Positions 52,003-62,694 of a DNA stretch of 64,000 nt are shown one piece after another. The notes below the pieces were generated by a model. It saw nothing but the letters and a program-made list of their open reading frames with translations, had not been told where the DNA came from and did no database searches. Within the stretch, counting starts at the first letter, position 1, and each line of letters begins with the position of its first letter. The DNA is from Symbiodinium natans. Its lineage: Eukaryota; Sar; Dinophyceae; Suessiales; Symbiodiniaceae. The DNA lies in the NCBI GenBank assembly GCA_905221605.1, contig CAJNDS010002745.1, forward strand, positions 294,501 to 358,500, written 5' to 3'. The translations under genes and the position numbers were made by a program.

Positions 52003-52705
52003 GCGACCAGTGCTGCAAACAGTGATTGGGAGGAAATGGCAGTGGCCACTAAACGAGAGCTTCGGAACCCCCTCCAATCCATGAACCCTGGTTTAGGGTT
52101 TAGGGTTTAGGGTTTAGGGTTTAGGTTCGGTTTCAGGGTTTAGGGTACAGGATTTTAGGGTTTAGGGGACAATGCCGCTCAAACAACCTTTCGCAGGAAC
52201 AACGAACCAAAGTAAGCCCGGAACGTTGGAGCCTCTGAAGCCTCTGAACAAACAACTGAGCCCTCAACTACGATTTGCTGAAGAACATTTGGGGAACGGA
52301 AATAACATAATCCCTACAATGATTGCCCTTATAAGAAGAATTATGTTTTTGGTGGTTTCAACCAAATAGTCGTAAAACTGCAATCAGCACTCAATGCCTT
52401 CTCAAAAACCCCAACCCCGGAAAACCCTAAACCCTAAACCCTCTACCCTCTAACCCTAAACCCTAAACCTCAAAAAAACCTGAAATGCCCTGCCACCACC
52501 AAGCTGCCAGCGGCTGACCCCCTAAACCCTAAACCCTAAACCCTAAACCCTAAACCCTAAACCCTAAACCCTAAACCCTAAACCCTAAACCCTAAACCCT
52601 AAACCCCGTTTAGGGTTTAGGGGGCGCCTCAAAGAGGAGGCCCTGTGGATCTGCATCCAGCAATGCTTCCTGAGGAGCTTCGAGGTCCGGGTTTGTCCTT
52701 ACTAG
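52003..52705 (+). CDS. Two exon-like islands, unrecognised gene end
   Basis: Island 52,003-52,090 follows ACCAAG and reads ATSAANSDWEEMAVATKREL then RNPLQSMNP, ending at G|GTTTAGGG, a telomere-like donor. Island 52,621-52,705 reads RLKEEALWICIQQCFLRSFE then VRVCPY-stop. Both are strongly protein-like on plus, but the direct junction is out of phase, so an exon is missing or one frame is wrong. The 65-codon ORF at 52,172-52,369 (MPLKQPFAGTTNQSKPGTLE) lies between. Confidence 0.38.
52521..52606. repeat. CCCTAAA array
   Basis: About twelve perfect units, then a turn to TTTAGGG (52,609-52,622) leading into the next island. Confidence 0.9.
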
Positions 52706-53650
52706 GGTTTAGGGTTTAGGGTTTGGGGTTTAGGGTTTAGGGTTAGGGTTTAGGGCTAGGGATTATCGGGGGTACTATAGTCTATAGGACTGTTAGTGCA
52801 AGGGGGAACATCCCAAGTTTGGGTTTTCCGGTTTGGGGTGGAGGGTTTTCAAGAGCTTAGGGCTTAGGGGTTGCCGGGTTCTAGTTTCTTGGGTCTTGCA
52901 GGGTCTTCAGTGCACGGTTCAGCACACTGAGCTCAGAGATTGCACGGCCTGCAGTGGTTTGTATAGAGACTTATGGGGCTGTCCGGGTTTAGCATGTCGG
53001 GTTGGGCGTTTAGAACCAAGTTCTACGAGATATACAGCTTACACATACTCGAGATCTTAGGGGCATAGGGGTTCGTAGATAATGGAGACTTTCGGATTCT
53101 CTAGGGGTTGAGATGGTTTTCAATGGGAAATCGGGGACCTTAGGGCTTTGTAGGGGTTCTTATGGTTTTCAGGATTCTTTTTTTTGGGGGGGGCACCTTT
53201 TTTTCCTGCAGCAGCGCGCTTGAGAGGTCCGAGCACGGCCCTAAGTATACCTCATGGTACTATTGGCAAGTAGGGCCAGCCCTCTCTATTGGTGCATATA
53301 TATATATATATATATTTATTTATTTATATTTATATTTATATATATGTATATATACGTATCCATATATATATATATATATGTGTATATATATATATGTATA
53401 TGTCTGATTCCTCTATACAAGGAGGCCCGGCCCGCCTACGGCCCAGGAGTGTGTTAAGAAATTTTATTAATTAAGAAATCTGGACCTGGACCGGCCACAC
53501 ATTTTAAAATCCAGGGCCTCGCGGGCTCGCCCCAAAAAAATCCGCCGAGGAAGTATTAAGTAACGTTCTCTGTCATATTTACCAAGAACCCAAGAAACTG
53601 CAAGCCTCAAACCCTTTAATCCCTTAAGCCCCGTAGTCTCAACCTGAAGC
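52706..53650. repeat. Decayed heptamers, then (AT)n
   Basis: 52,706-53,160 is derived TTTAGGG. 53,298-53,402 is an AT microsatellite with TTTA interruptions. The small ORFs in it (IYIYIYL) are artefacts. No gene seen. Confidence 0.75.
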
Positions 53651-53654
53651 CTCT

Positions 53655-54028
53655 GGGAAGAGGCCCGGCACAAAAAGTCACCTTTTTTGAGGTGTTTCAG
53701 GCCGGAAAGGCCCAAAAAAGGTGACTTTTTGTGCCGGGCTCTTGCGGGGAAGAGGCCCGGCACAAAAAGTCACATTTTTTTAGGTGTTTGGGGCCGGAAA
53801 GGCCCAAAAAAGGTGACTTTTTGTGCCGGGCTCTTGCGGGGATGCCGGGCTCTTGCGGGGAAGCCTTTAAGGGCTCAGGGCTCAGGGCTCAGGGCTCAGG
53901 GCTCAGGGCTCAGGGCTCAGGGCTTAGGGCTTAGGGGAAGAGGCCCGGCACAAAAAGTCACCTTTTTTGAGGTGTTTCAGGCCGGAAAGGCCCAAAAAAG
54001 GTGACTTTTTGTGCCGGGCCTCTTCCCC
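53655..54028. repeat. Three long hairpins with about 27-bp arms
   Basis: Three copies (53,655-53,740; 53,752-53,836; 53,938-54,025) of GGCCCGGCACAAAAAGTCAC ... AAAAAAGGTGACTTTTTG, each an inverted repeat with a loop of about 30 bases (AGGTGTTTCAGGCCGGAAAG). Copies 2 and 3 are separated by a (GGGCTCA)n array, 53,868-53,930. The plus ORF through this is repeat translation. Confidence 0.9.
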
Positions 54029-54546
54029 GCGTTTAGGGTTTAGGGTTTAGGGTTTAGAGCTTAGAGCACACCGAAAAGCTCTACACTGGTGAGTTACATG
54101 TTCCCCAACTCTGTCCCTATACTCACCTCTAATCAACCCTCGAATAAGAAATATATTTCAGGGTCTGGTTCAAACCTAACTTTCTTATTTCCATTTGGGG
54201 TTTTAAAAGATTTCGAAACCCTGGCTGAAAAAGGCAGATTTCTTATTAGAAGCCTCAGCCGTAGTTGCAAGTAAGGTTAAACTACATACCGAGGGGGGGG
54301 GGGGGTGGGGGCCAGCCTGAACACCCTATGAAGCCCTGAAAGCTGTTAGGGTTTAGGGTTTAGGGTTTAGGGTTTAGGGTTTAGGGTTTAGGGTTTAGGG
54401 TTTAGGGTTTAGGGTTTAGGGTTTACATGCATATATAGGCATGTACACACAACTAAACAGTTGAATATACCCCCTTTAACATAAGTATAATTATCAATGA
54501 GTGCAGAGAATCGTCAAGATATTTACATATGTACATATACATAGTA

Positions 54547-54586
<40 letters not shown>

Positions 54587-54825
54587 ACCTGAACCGAAAC
54601 CCAAACCCTAAACCCTAAACCCTGGACACTACAGTATAACCTAAAACCTAACAGTTTACAGTATATGGGTGGTTGTCAAAAATCATGGTCCCTGGTTGGA
54701 TCCCTATTATAATACAGCAGCTAATATTTAGGGTACCCCGAAAGGCCCTAAACCCTAAACCCTAAACCCTAAACCCTAAACCCTAAACCCTAAACCCTAA
54801 ACCCTAAACCCTAAACCCTGTGTAT
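54029..54825. repeat. TTTAGGG and CCCTAAA arrays, (AT)n
   Basis: TTTAGGG 54,346-54,425; (AT)n 54,548-54,585; CCCTAAA 54,748-54,820. At 54,668-54,745 is a diverged copy of the element with ATGGTCCC ... TTTAGGGTACCCC seen at 16,128. No gene seen. Confidence 0.8.
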
Positions 54826-54886
54826 TCCGCGGAGCCAGGAACTCTCAGTGGAGGACACGGGCCATCCCAGCCTCTCGGAAAGGTCC
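54826..54886 (-). CDS. Exon-like island
   Basis: After CTCACAG the minus strand reads DLSERLGWPVSSTESSWLRG then IHR. It lies 1.5 kb downstream of the last assigned light-harvesting exon on the same strand. The W ... S ... LR spacing is reminiscent of the C-terminus of such proteins, but the match is weak and the plus strand is open too. Confidence 0.3.
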
Positions 54887-54897
54887 TGTGAGGTGCG

Positions 54898-55200
54898 TAG
54901 GGTTTAGGGTTTAGGGTTTAGGGTTTAGGGTTTAGGGTTTAGGGTTCAGGGTTTAGGGTTTAGGGTTTAGGGTTTAGGGTTATTTAGGGTTTAGGGTTTA
55001 GGGTTTAGGGTTTAGGGTTTAGGAATTAGGGTTTAGGGTTTAGGGTGTAGGGTTTAGGGTTCAGGCTGTCGATCAAGAGGGTCGTGGGTCCTCTTGCCTT
55101 CCGCATCCTGGAGATTCCGCCATAAGGGTTTAGGGTTTAGGGTTTAGGGTTTAGGGTTTAGGGTTCAGGGTTTAGGGTTTAGGGTTTAGAGGTTAGGGTT
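54898..55200 (+). repeat. TTTAGGG arrays with a short island
   Basis: Arrays 54,898-55,070 and 55,126-55,200. The island 55,063-55,120 reads RLSIKRVVGPLAFRILEIPP-stop on plus, a weak exon candidate. Confidence 0.7.
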
Positions 55201-55483
55201 TAGGGTTGCCCTAAACGTAGGGAGTTTCGGGTTTAGGGTTCATGGTTTAGGTAGGTCTAGGGCCTGAAAGTCCGGGGCAGGGAGGTCCGTCGGCCTTCGG
55301 AGGCTTGACCCAAAACCTTAAACCCCACAGTCCATGAACCGAGACTACAAAAAGCCCTATAGAGCTTTAAGCCCTGAAACATCCAAGCCCTGAACCCTAA
55401 ACCCTAACCCGCAACCCCTAACCCCTAAACCCTAAACCCTAAACCCTAAACCCTACACCCCACCTCCCAGGCGGCCTGTGTCT

Positions 55484-55577
55484 CAAAGCCGCGGCAGCCA
55501 CATCTCCGGACCTGTGTTGCCCTCGACGCCGTTCCTGAGCTCACCCAGCTTCAACCCCAGGTTCAGGGCCTTGTAGG
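55484..55577 (-). CDS. Exon-like island, C-terminal
   Basis: The minus strand reads KALNLGLKLGELRNGVEGNT then GPEMWLPRL-stop, or uses a GT after ACAG. Well formed, but the plus strand is open as well. Could be the last exon of the light-harvesting gene upstream on this strand; the family match is not clear. Confidence 0.35.
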
Positions 55578-56427
55578 GTTTAGGGTTTAGGGTTTAGGGT
55601 TTAGGGTTCAGGATTACATGGAAGCCCTTTTGACTTAGTAAGTAGGGTTCCCTAAACCCTACACCCTCCTTGGTAGCCAAGCAGTGCCCTTTTTGCCTTT
55701 TTGTTGGTTCTAGGTTCACTGTAGAAAGCAGCCAGCCCACGAAAGGACAAGCTAAGTTAGTCAAAGGGGCTTCCAAGCAGGGTCTGCCAGGGTCTTATAG
55801 GGTTATCGGGTCTCATAAGGTTTTTCAGGGTTTAGAAAATTTACAGGGCTTTACAGGGTGAGGGTTTAGGATACAGGGTTTGAGGGTTTTACGTAGGTTC
55901 TTTCCGCTTGGGGCTTCAAAGTCTTAGGGTTTGGGGCTGAGAGTTTGGGGCTTCAGGGTTTCTGCGTTTTAGGGTTGAGAGTTTCAGGGCTTTACTGAGA
56001 GATCTTTAGAGCAAAAAAAGCCGAAGAGTTGTAGGGTTTAAGAGTTTTTGGGTTTAGGGCTTGAGGGTTGAAGGCTTAGGTTAGGGGGGGGGGGAACTTA
56101 GGTTGTTTTGCTTGGTTGCTTCTAGGGCTTGGTTTAGGGGTTAGGGGTTTAGGGGCAGCCTGAATGTACTAACTTCAGTTGAGGGGTTAGGGTTGAGGAT
56201 GTAGGGTTTGGGATGTGCAGAAGGCCTGATTCCTAGACCCCCAGACCATTCAAGCTCTCCGCCAAGTCGGAAACTACAAAACCGCGAAACCCTTAACCCC
56301 CGACATTGTCCCCGAATGGCCAAAACCCTAACGCAAAGCCTCTGTAAACCCTAAACCCTAGACACACCCCTACACCCTACACCCACACCCTAAACCCTAA
56401 ACTCTAAACCCTAAACCTTTGACACAC
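55578..56427. repeat. Decayed heptamers and an inverted-repeat element
   Basis: 55,619-55,774 has ends GGAAGCCCTTTTGACTTAG and (inverse) GTCAAAGGGGCTTCC, the family also seen at 30,526. The rest is decayed TTTAGGG and unique sequence without exons that I can support. Confidence 0.6.
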
Positions 56428-59400
56428 CTCGGTAAGCACGCCGAAAGGCTGAAATAGCAGCGCCATGATGGCGACCATGGCCAGTCTGCCATTGGCCAGG
56501 TCGGCCTAGGGTTCTTGTGGTCTTAAGTTTGGGAAGTTTCCCCCTAAACCCTAAACCCCGAATCCTACACCCTGAACCCTATATGGATTTAGAGGTCTTA
56601 GGGGTTAGGGTTGTACGCTTTGAGACTTTGAAGAGTTTGGGGCCTTAGGCACCCATGGCCATCCATGCAGGGCCACCACCCGTAAACCGTAGACCTACAG
56701 GAGTTTGGGGTTTGGGGTTTAGGGTTTAGTTCAGGGTTCAGGGTTATGGCTTCGGGTGCCAGGAGGATCGGGGCACTTAGTAAGTAGGGATATGAGTACT
56801 TCAATAGGGCTTATCAGCAACTGAAAGTATTTTTACCTGACTGATAACCCCACTTACTAAGTCCCCTGATCCTTTAAGTAGCCTTGAGGGCTTAGAGTTT
56901 AGGGTTTTAGGGTTTTAGGGTCTAGGGTTTTAGGGTTGGGGGTTTTATGGTTTAGGGTTCAGGGTCTTGGGCTTAGGGTCTTAGGGTCTTGGAGTTTAGG
57001 ATATTAGAGTCTAGGATCTTAGTAGGATCTCTGGGCTGTTCTGGTTTTCTGGAGAGATAATCCTATTTCCTGATGAATATAATTCTATTTTTATAAGGAC
57101 TGATATTAATGTTCCGGAGATTCCAGGATGAATCCAGATAATAAACAATAAATTCTAAGCCTTATGATTACAATTTTTAACTAGTGATAGAAAAGATACG
57201 GTCAAAAGGGCGTACTTCGTTCATTATCAAGTCGCATTAACATTAATCACTTCACTTCATGAATCCCCAAGCATTTAATAATTTAATCATATGGAGGTAA
57301 AGGGAGATAGAATGAACCAATGAATGAATGAATGAATGAATGAATGAATGAAGAAAGCGTACGAAATTTATAAGGAAACAAAAGAGCTCGTAAAAATCTT
57401 TTCATTTACTAATTGAATTCGTTTTCTTACTGTCTTCGTTTGTCAATTTAGGTGTTAGGGTTTAGGGTTTTAGGGTTTAGGGTCTTACAGTTTAGGGTCT
57501 TAGGGTTTAGGGTCTTAGGATTTTAGGGTCTTAGGGTTAGGGTTTAGGGTCTTAGGGTTCAGGGTCTTAGGTGTTCGGGTCTTAGGGTTCTAGGGTTTTA
57601 GGGTCTTATAGGGCTTCAGGGTTATAGCGTTTTAGGGTTTTCGGGTTCAGCACACAAAACTCGCAAGAAACAGCTTCCCGAGCAACTGTTGAGGCATAGA
57701 AGGTTCCTGCTTACAGTATTTAAAGCGAAACCAGTTCTATACAGGATGCACACAATTAAAACCCCCAAACCCCTGAACCCTGAAGACACGGAGCTGCGAA
57801 GTCCTGAGCTGATAAACCCGAAGGCCCTAACCTCTGAACTCCAAAACCCCAGAACCCGGAACTGCCAGTAAGTGAAGGCAAGGATGCATTCAGCTTCCGC
57901 CTCAGCTCATCGGGATCGTCGGACGTCAGAACCTTCCAGCCGTAGTCACCTTAGAGGCTCAGGCCCTAAACCCTAAACCCTAAACCCTAAACCCTAAACC
58001 CTAAACCCTAAACCCTAAACCCTAAACCCTAAACCCTAGCCCCTGAGCCCCTGAGCCCCTAAGCTCAGGGTGGACGCGGGTCTGGGTCACCAGAATATAA
58101 CGGTTCCCAGGTTATCAGTAGGACTTCTTAGTGCCTTAAAGAGGGTTCGATAGAAGTCACTTTACAAAGGGTTATATCCCCTTACCCTCTGCTCCACTTG
58201 TAGGAGTTTAGGGCCTAGGGTTTAGGGACTATAGGTGGGATATGCGCAACTCGATAGGCCCTACACCCCAGACCTCTCAAACCCAAACCCGAAGCACCAA
58301 GCGCCTGAACCCCTGAACCCGTGCACTCCAAACATAAGCACCACCGGCCTAACGCTAAGCCTGCAACAAAACCTGGACTCTGAAACCACAAGCCTTAAGC
58401 CAAATTAAACCCTAAATAGCCATCCTATAACAATGGGACCCTTTTTGATGGTTCAGGGTGCAGGGTTTCGGGTTTAGGGTTCAGGGCAACTTCGTGATAA
58501 AGAAACGGTAACGCTTTCATAAACCGGAACCCAAATCCCAAAAGGGCACAATAATATCACCGTGCTACCAAGCCTAAGGCACTAGCTCAAAAAAACCTAA
58601 AACCAAAAATAGAAATCCCTGATCTTAAAAAAACATCTCTAAACCCCCCAAAACCCAAAACCTAAACCCTAAATCCCTAGCTCTGGGTCCTCCACCCAAC
58701 AAAATGAAACCAAAGGCCATTCAGGCGAGGTCGCCGGGCGTCCCGGAGCGATAGTCGTCAAAGCCAGCGCTGTACCTGAGTCGGCTGGGTTTACGGTTTA
58801 GGGTTTAGGGTCTAGGGTTTAGGGTTTAGGGTCTAGGGTGTATGGTCTAGGGTGTATGGTCTAGGGTGTAGGGTTTAGAGTGTCGGCCATCATAGATCAA
58901 GGGGTTCAACTCGCACCCCCGATTCTGCCCCTGAAAAAGGGTTCCCTTCATAGACTCCCCAACCCCTATACCCTGAACCCTGAACCCTAAACCCTAAACC
59001 CTAAACCCTGAACCCTAAACCCTAAACCCTAAACCCTGAACCCTGAACCCTAAACCCTACACCCTAAACCCAACTTACCCTATACCCTCAACCCTAAACT
59101 CAGCGAGAAGGCTCAATCAGGCCGAAGTAGATGAGAATCTGAGCCCATCCTCCACTTGGTAACGAGGGGTGTGCCGGTGGGTGTATTTCAGCAGCTTTAG
59201 GGTTTAGACATTTTAGGTTCTTTCAGGGTTTATAGGGTTTATAGGGGTTATACAGTAGTGTTTTTAGCGTCTCTAGTGTCTAGGTTTAGGGTTTAGGGTT
59301 GAGGCTGGTTGGTATAGGACTCCACAACCCCCAAAACCCTACACCCCAAAAACCCTGAGCCAACCCTAAACCCCAAACCCGAAGGCTCCAGCCCTAAACC

Positions 59401-60195
59401 GCAAACCCTAAACCCTAAACCCCAAACCCCAAACCCCAAACCCTAAACCCTAAACCCTAGACCCTAAACCCAAAGCCCGGCCTAGTGCCGGTAGCACCAG
59501 GAGAGCAGACAGCCCATTTGGAACGTCGGCGAACTTCATCTGTAAGGATGGCGAGACATATCCTGTTCAGGGTGATGGCCACTTGCAGTTTGTGGGTTAG
59601 GGTCTAGGGTTTAGGGTGTAGGGTTTAGGGTTTAGGGTTTCGGGTTTAGGGTTTGGGGTTTCGGGTTTGGGGTCTAGGGTTTAGGGTTTCGGGATTAGGG
59701 GGTGCTGGAAACCTCAGGGCTTCTGCTGTTTTTTGTTTACTTTGATATCTACACCTCAAGAGCCTGTCCCAAATCTCATGACGCACCTAAATCCTGAACC
59801 TCAGGGGCCTGAAGCCTGAGATCTCGAACTGGCTCAGAGGAGGGTTCAGGGGCAGAGGGTTTTAAGGGCCCATAGGGTATTTAGGGTTTGTCGGATCAGA
59901 AGGGTCGGGAAAATTCGGTCAGACGTACCCGCGATTCGCAGGATGCGATGATCTTTGGGGGGGGGGGGGGGGGTGAGGAGTAGCCAAGGAAGGCACCACC
60001 TTCAGTTTGTTGTACCTAGCTCAACGTCACCCTAAACGCTAAACCCGAAACACGAAAACGCCCTACACCCTAAACCCTAAACCCTAAACCCTAAACCCTA
60101 AACCCTCAACTCCCAAAATCAACACCCACGGCCGCCTGGCCAGTGGCCGATGATCTCGGGGGTCATGAAGCCCATGGTCGCAAGCATCGCAATGC
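56428..60195 (-). CDS. Light-harvesting chlorophyll-binding protein (LHC)
   Basis: Plastid antenna protein of the chlorophyll a/c LHC superfamily; seven exons. 60,195-60,136: IAMLATMGFMTPEIIGHWP (first helix); 60,019-60,000: RYNKLK (tentative); 59,539-59,482: MKFADVPNGLSALLVLPAL; 59,149-59,113: WAQILIYFGLI; 58,775-58,735: YSAGFDDYRSGTP; 57,949-57,888: DYGWKVLTSDDPDELRRKLN; 56,505-56,428: ADLANGRLAMVAIMALLFQ (last helix), then PFGVLTE. Every junction is in phase. Five of six internal donors are GC, one GT. In the last helix the usual Glu before x-x-NGR is Asp. The 5' part (transit peptide, start of first helix) was not found, and the true C-terminus is unsettled. Introns hold telomere-like arrays, AT-rich DNA (57,040-57,420) and inverted-repeat elements. 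Confidence 0.87.
56770..56865. mobile_element. Inverted-repeat element in an LHC intron
   Basis: Ends GGGCACTTAGTAAGTAGGG and (inverse) CCCACTTACTAAGTCCCC, 96 bp, with inner GGGCTTATCAG / CTGATAACCCC pairing. Confidence 0.7.
57035..57430. other. AT-rich insert in an LHC intron
   Basis: About 400 bases far richer in A/T than the surroundings, with (TGAA)n at 57,319-57,352 and no heptamers. No ORF. Looks like inserted DNA of other origin. Confidence 0.55.
57963..58037. repeat. CCCTAAA array adjacent to an LHC exon
   Basis: About eleven perfect units starting 14 bases from the acceptor of exon 57,949-57,888. On the sense strand this reads TTTAGGG. Confidence 0.9.
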
Positions 60196-60203
60196 CTGGG
60201 CTG

Positions 60204-60365
60204 GGGTTTAGGGTTTAGGGTTTAGGGTTTAGGGTTTAGGGTTTAGGGTTTAGGGTTTAGGGTTTAGGGTTTAGGGTTTAGGGTTTAGGGTTTAGGGTTT
60301 AGGGTTTAGGGTTTGGGGTTAGGGTTTGGGGTTTGGGGTTTGGGGTTTGGGTTTTGGGGTTTCGG
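60204..60365 (+). repeat. TTTAGGG array passing into TTTGGGG
   Basis: About sixteen TTTAGGG units, then TTTGGGG variants, beginning nine bases from the acceptor side of the first assigned LHC exon. Confidence 0.9.
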
Positions 60366-60615
60366 GTTTCGAGTTTAGGGTTCGGATCCGGGGCTCAGCT
60401 CTTGGATTCTGGCGGGTTTCTTAAGGATCCCCAGGGTTAGGGTTTGGGGTTTGAGGTTTAGGGTATAGGGTTTAGGGCCAAAGTTTAGGGGTTTTGGGGT
60501 TTTGGGGTCTGGGGGTTTGGTAACTAGGTGTTGCTTTCAACAGTCCCCGCAATTATGTATTACTAGGGCTCCTGAGGGATATTAAAAGTTATCCCAAACC
60601 GATGTCTAGCTAAGG

Positions 60616-60724
60616 GTTTCCTCAGGGTTAGGGTTTGGGGTTTTGGGGTTTTGGGGTTTTGGGGTTTTGGGGCTTTGGGGTTTTGGGGTTTTGGGGTTCT
60701 GGGGTTTTGGGGTTTTGGGGTTAT
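60616..60724 (+). repeat. (GGGGTTTT)n octamer array
   Basis: About twelve GGGGTTTT units with few interruptions, identical to the telomere octamer of some ciliates but here a local amplification next to TTTGGGG variants. Confidence 0.9.
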
Positions 60725-61426
60725 GGATCTCTCTCGCGAGCAGATACTACGTAACACTTTTCGGGCTCGAGCGGCTTAGGGCCCAAGGCCTGCGGAGTGG
60801 TTAAAGAGGTGAAAGAAGGTCTCCCTATTCTAGGGGTAGTAGTATTGGGCTTTGCCAAAAGAGAATCTAAAGGAAGGTAGGTGTGACCTTGGTGCGACTA
60901 CAAGCTACACAAACAGGGTATCACACCGGTGTAATCTACAAGTCACCCCGGTCGTACCAAGTCAAGAAAGAAATAGAATAAATCTCACCATTTGAATACA
61001 TCCACATTTCGTGGGAATGAAAGAAAGAAAGAATACCCGTAGCCATTGCATCGTGGAAACTGTACCATGGTTGTTGCTCACATCACGTTTCCTCATTGTC
61101 GTCATCGTCTGTAGCCAGTGTCATGAGAAATCCATTTGAGCATGTGAGCTATAACATCCCATACCTCGCAGCACCAGAGGAAAACAATATGTAGTGTGAA
61201 CATCATTGGGTCGCTTCAAGTTCGAAGAAATGAAAGAATCAGAAAAGCATAGTCGGTGATAGCCATACCATGGACGTTTTCGCCGGTCTTATCTTTGCTT
61301 TTGTTCTTTTATCTCCTTCCCGTCCATCTCGATCGGTGCTTCCTGCGCGCTCTCTCAAGCACAATCTTCGAAGAAGAAGTCGTAGCCAAATGCGGGGCTT
61401 CGCCTGTATCAAGCAACACATTGTCA
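60725..61426. other. Transition to non-repetitive DNA
   Basis: No telomere-like repeats beyond 60,730. ACCTTGGTGCGACTACAAG at about 60,891 and its approximate inverse at 60,939-60,965 bracket about 75 bases, possibly a small inverted-repeat element. Short ORFs on both strands at 61,239-61,483 are not convincing. Confidence 0.45.
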
Positions 61427-62613
61427 TCACCTGGAGGCTGTCAGCGGGATGAATGTCTCTATGGAACTAGAGTTGAGATCTGAGACAACATCGTTTTCGA
61501 CATCACTAGTGATCTGGCCGTTTTCGGCTGGCAATTTCTCAACATTCTGATCGCGTTCGATCGATAACTCACTGCTGTCATCGCTCCAAGTCTCGTTGGG
61601 ATAACGCCGCTTTCGACACAAGGAATCGGGGAAATCGATGTGAGACATGGGGTCGGTTTCGACTTCATTTCGGAAGCATTCTTCCTCATCCACTGGCTGC
61701 TCTCTGTCGAACTCAATCTCAGTCTCGGTAAGAATGGGATATGTAGAATGGGATCTATACCATACCAATCATCTGATTCTGCGACGCTATGGTCAATTGA
61801 CTTTGAGAACAACACATCACCATTTCGGCTAGTTGTGGGAGTATCAGTGGTTATACCTGTAACAGCCACACTCTCAATTTCTGAGAACAAACCATCGGTT
61901 GCACCTTTCGACCGTACCTTTTCGTCATCTTCGTCGTAGAACTTCTTCTCGGTCGAGGGTACCTTGTAGGGTGAAAAGTCAACATCGGAACATGTACAAA
62001 CTGAAGTGATCTCATCGGCTGTGCAACTAATGCAAGAATCCATGTATGTCTCTGACGACGCTAGCCTCGTCGATTTGACGGAGGTCATCTACGTCTTCGT
62101 AGATTTCACTATGGCGCCATAAGCTAATTCTTTCCTCCCCTTCGAAAGTGTTCCCTTTGAGAACAGATTGGGCGCTCCCGAGGTGGACTGCCAAGCAGTC
62201 AAGCTTGTGCCCATGTGGAACACAAGCGCCTTCACACCACCAACCAATGTCGGGGTCCTTGTGGTAGACGTAGCCAAGGGCCGGGGTTTTCCGGATTGCT
62301 AGTAGTACTTCTGGTGGCGAAGGTCGATAGAGAGTAACTCTCAAGTTGTACGCCTATTTCCCCATACCCTTTCTGTCTGTGACTCTCCCGTTCTGGGCGT
62401 GTGTGGGCCAACCCATGTACATGGGAACTTCTTTTTGAAGATAAGGTCATAGAGACCGTCGAGGGTCTCAGACGGGACGTGCTCCAAAATAGACCTCATG
62501 GCCCAGCTGGACGCTTCGTCCGCATCATCAAGGAGAATATCCAAGACGCTTAGGGGCTGTTTGCCCCAGCTCATCCTCGGGGTTCCCGACTGGCCTTGTT
62601 CTGGACTTTCCAA
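61427..62613 (-). pseudogene. Overlapping frame-shifted ORFs, unknown protein
   Basis: Four minus-strand ORFs overlap in different frames: 62,613-62,341, 62,344-62,027, 62,088-61,459 and 61,768-61,427. At the last overlap the protein-like reading moves from the 209-codon ORF (DGLFSEIESVAVTGITTDTP ... SDDWYGIDPI) to another frame (TEIEFDREQPVDEEECFRNE then VETDPMSHIDFPDSL). Either small indels have broken one long acidic polyprotein-like ORF, or introns lie here. No conserved domain recognised; base composition is lower in GC than in the genes to the left. A decayed retroelement or other foreign sequence is possible. Confidence 0.4.
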
Positions 62614-62694
62614 TTGGCTCAGTGATCCTTAGCCCAGCGCCTCCCTCCTGAGGTCATGAGATGGTTCCCGTGATTTCCACTCCACGGCGGATAG

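Noticed and set aside
61034-61048. CCGTAGCCATTGC as a relict spliced-leader sequence
   Set aside because: Only about eleven bases match the start of the dinoflagellate leader and the rest diverges; similarly AGCCATTTTGG at 46,168 is a short chance match.
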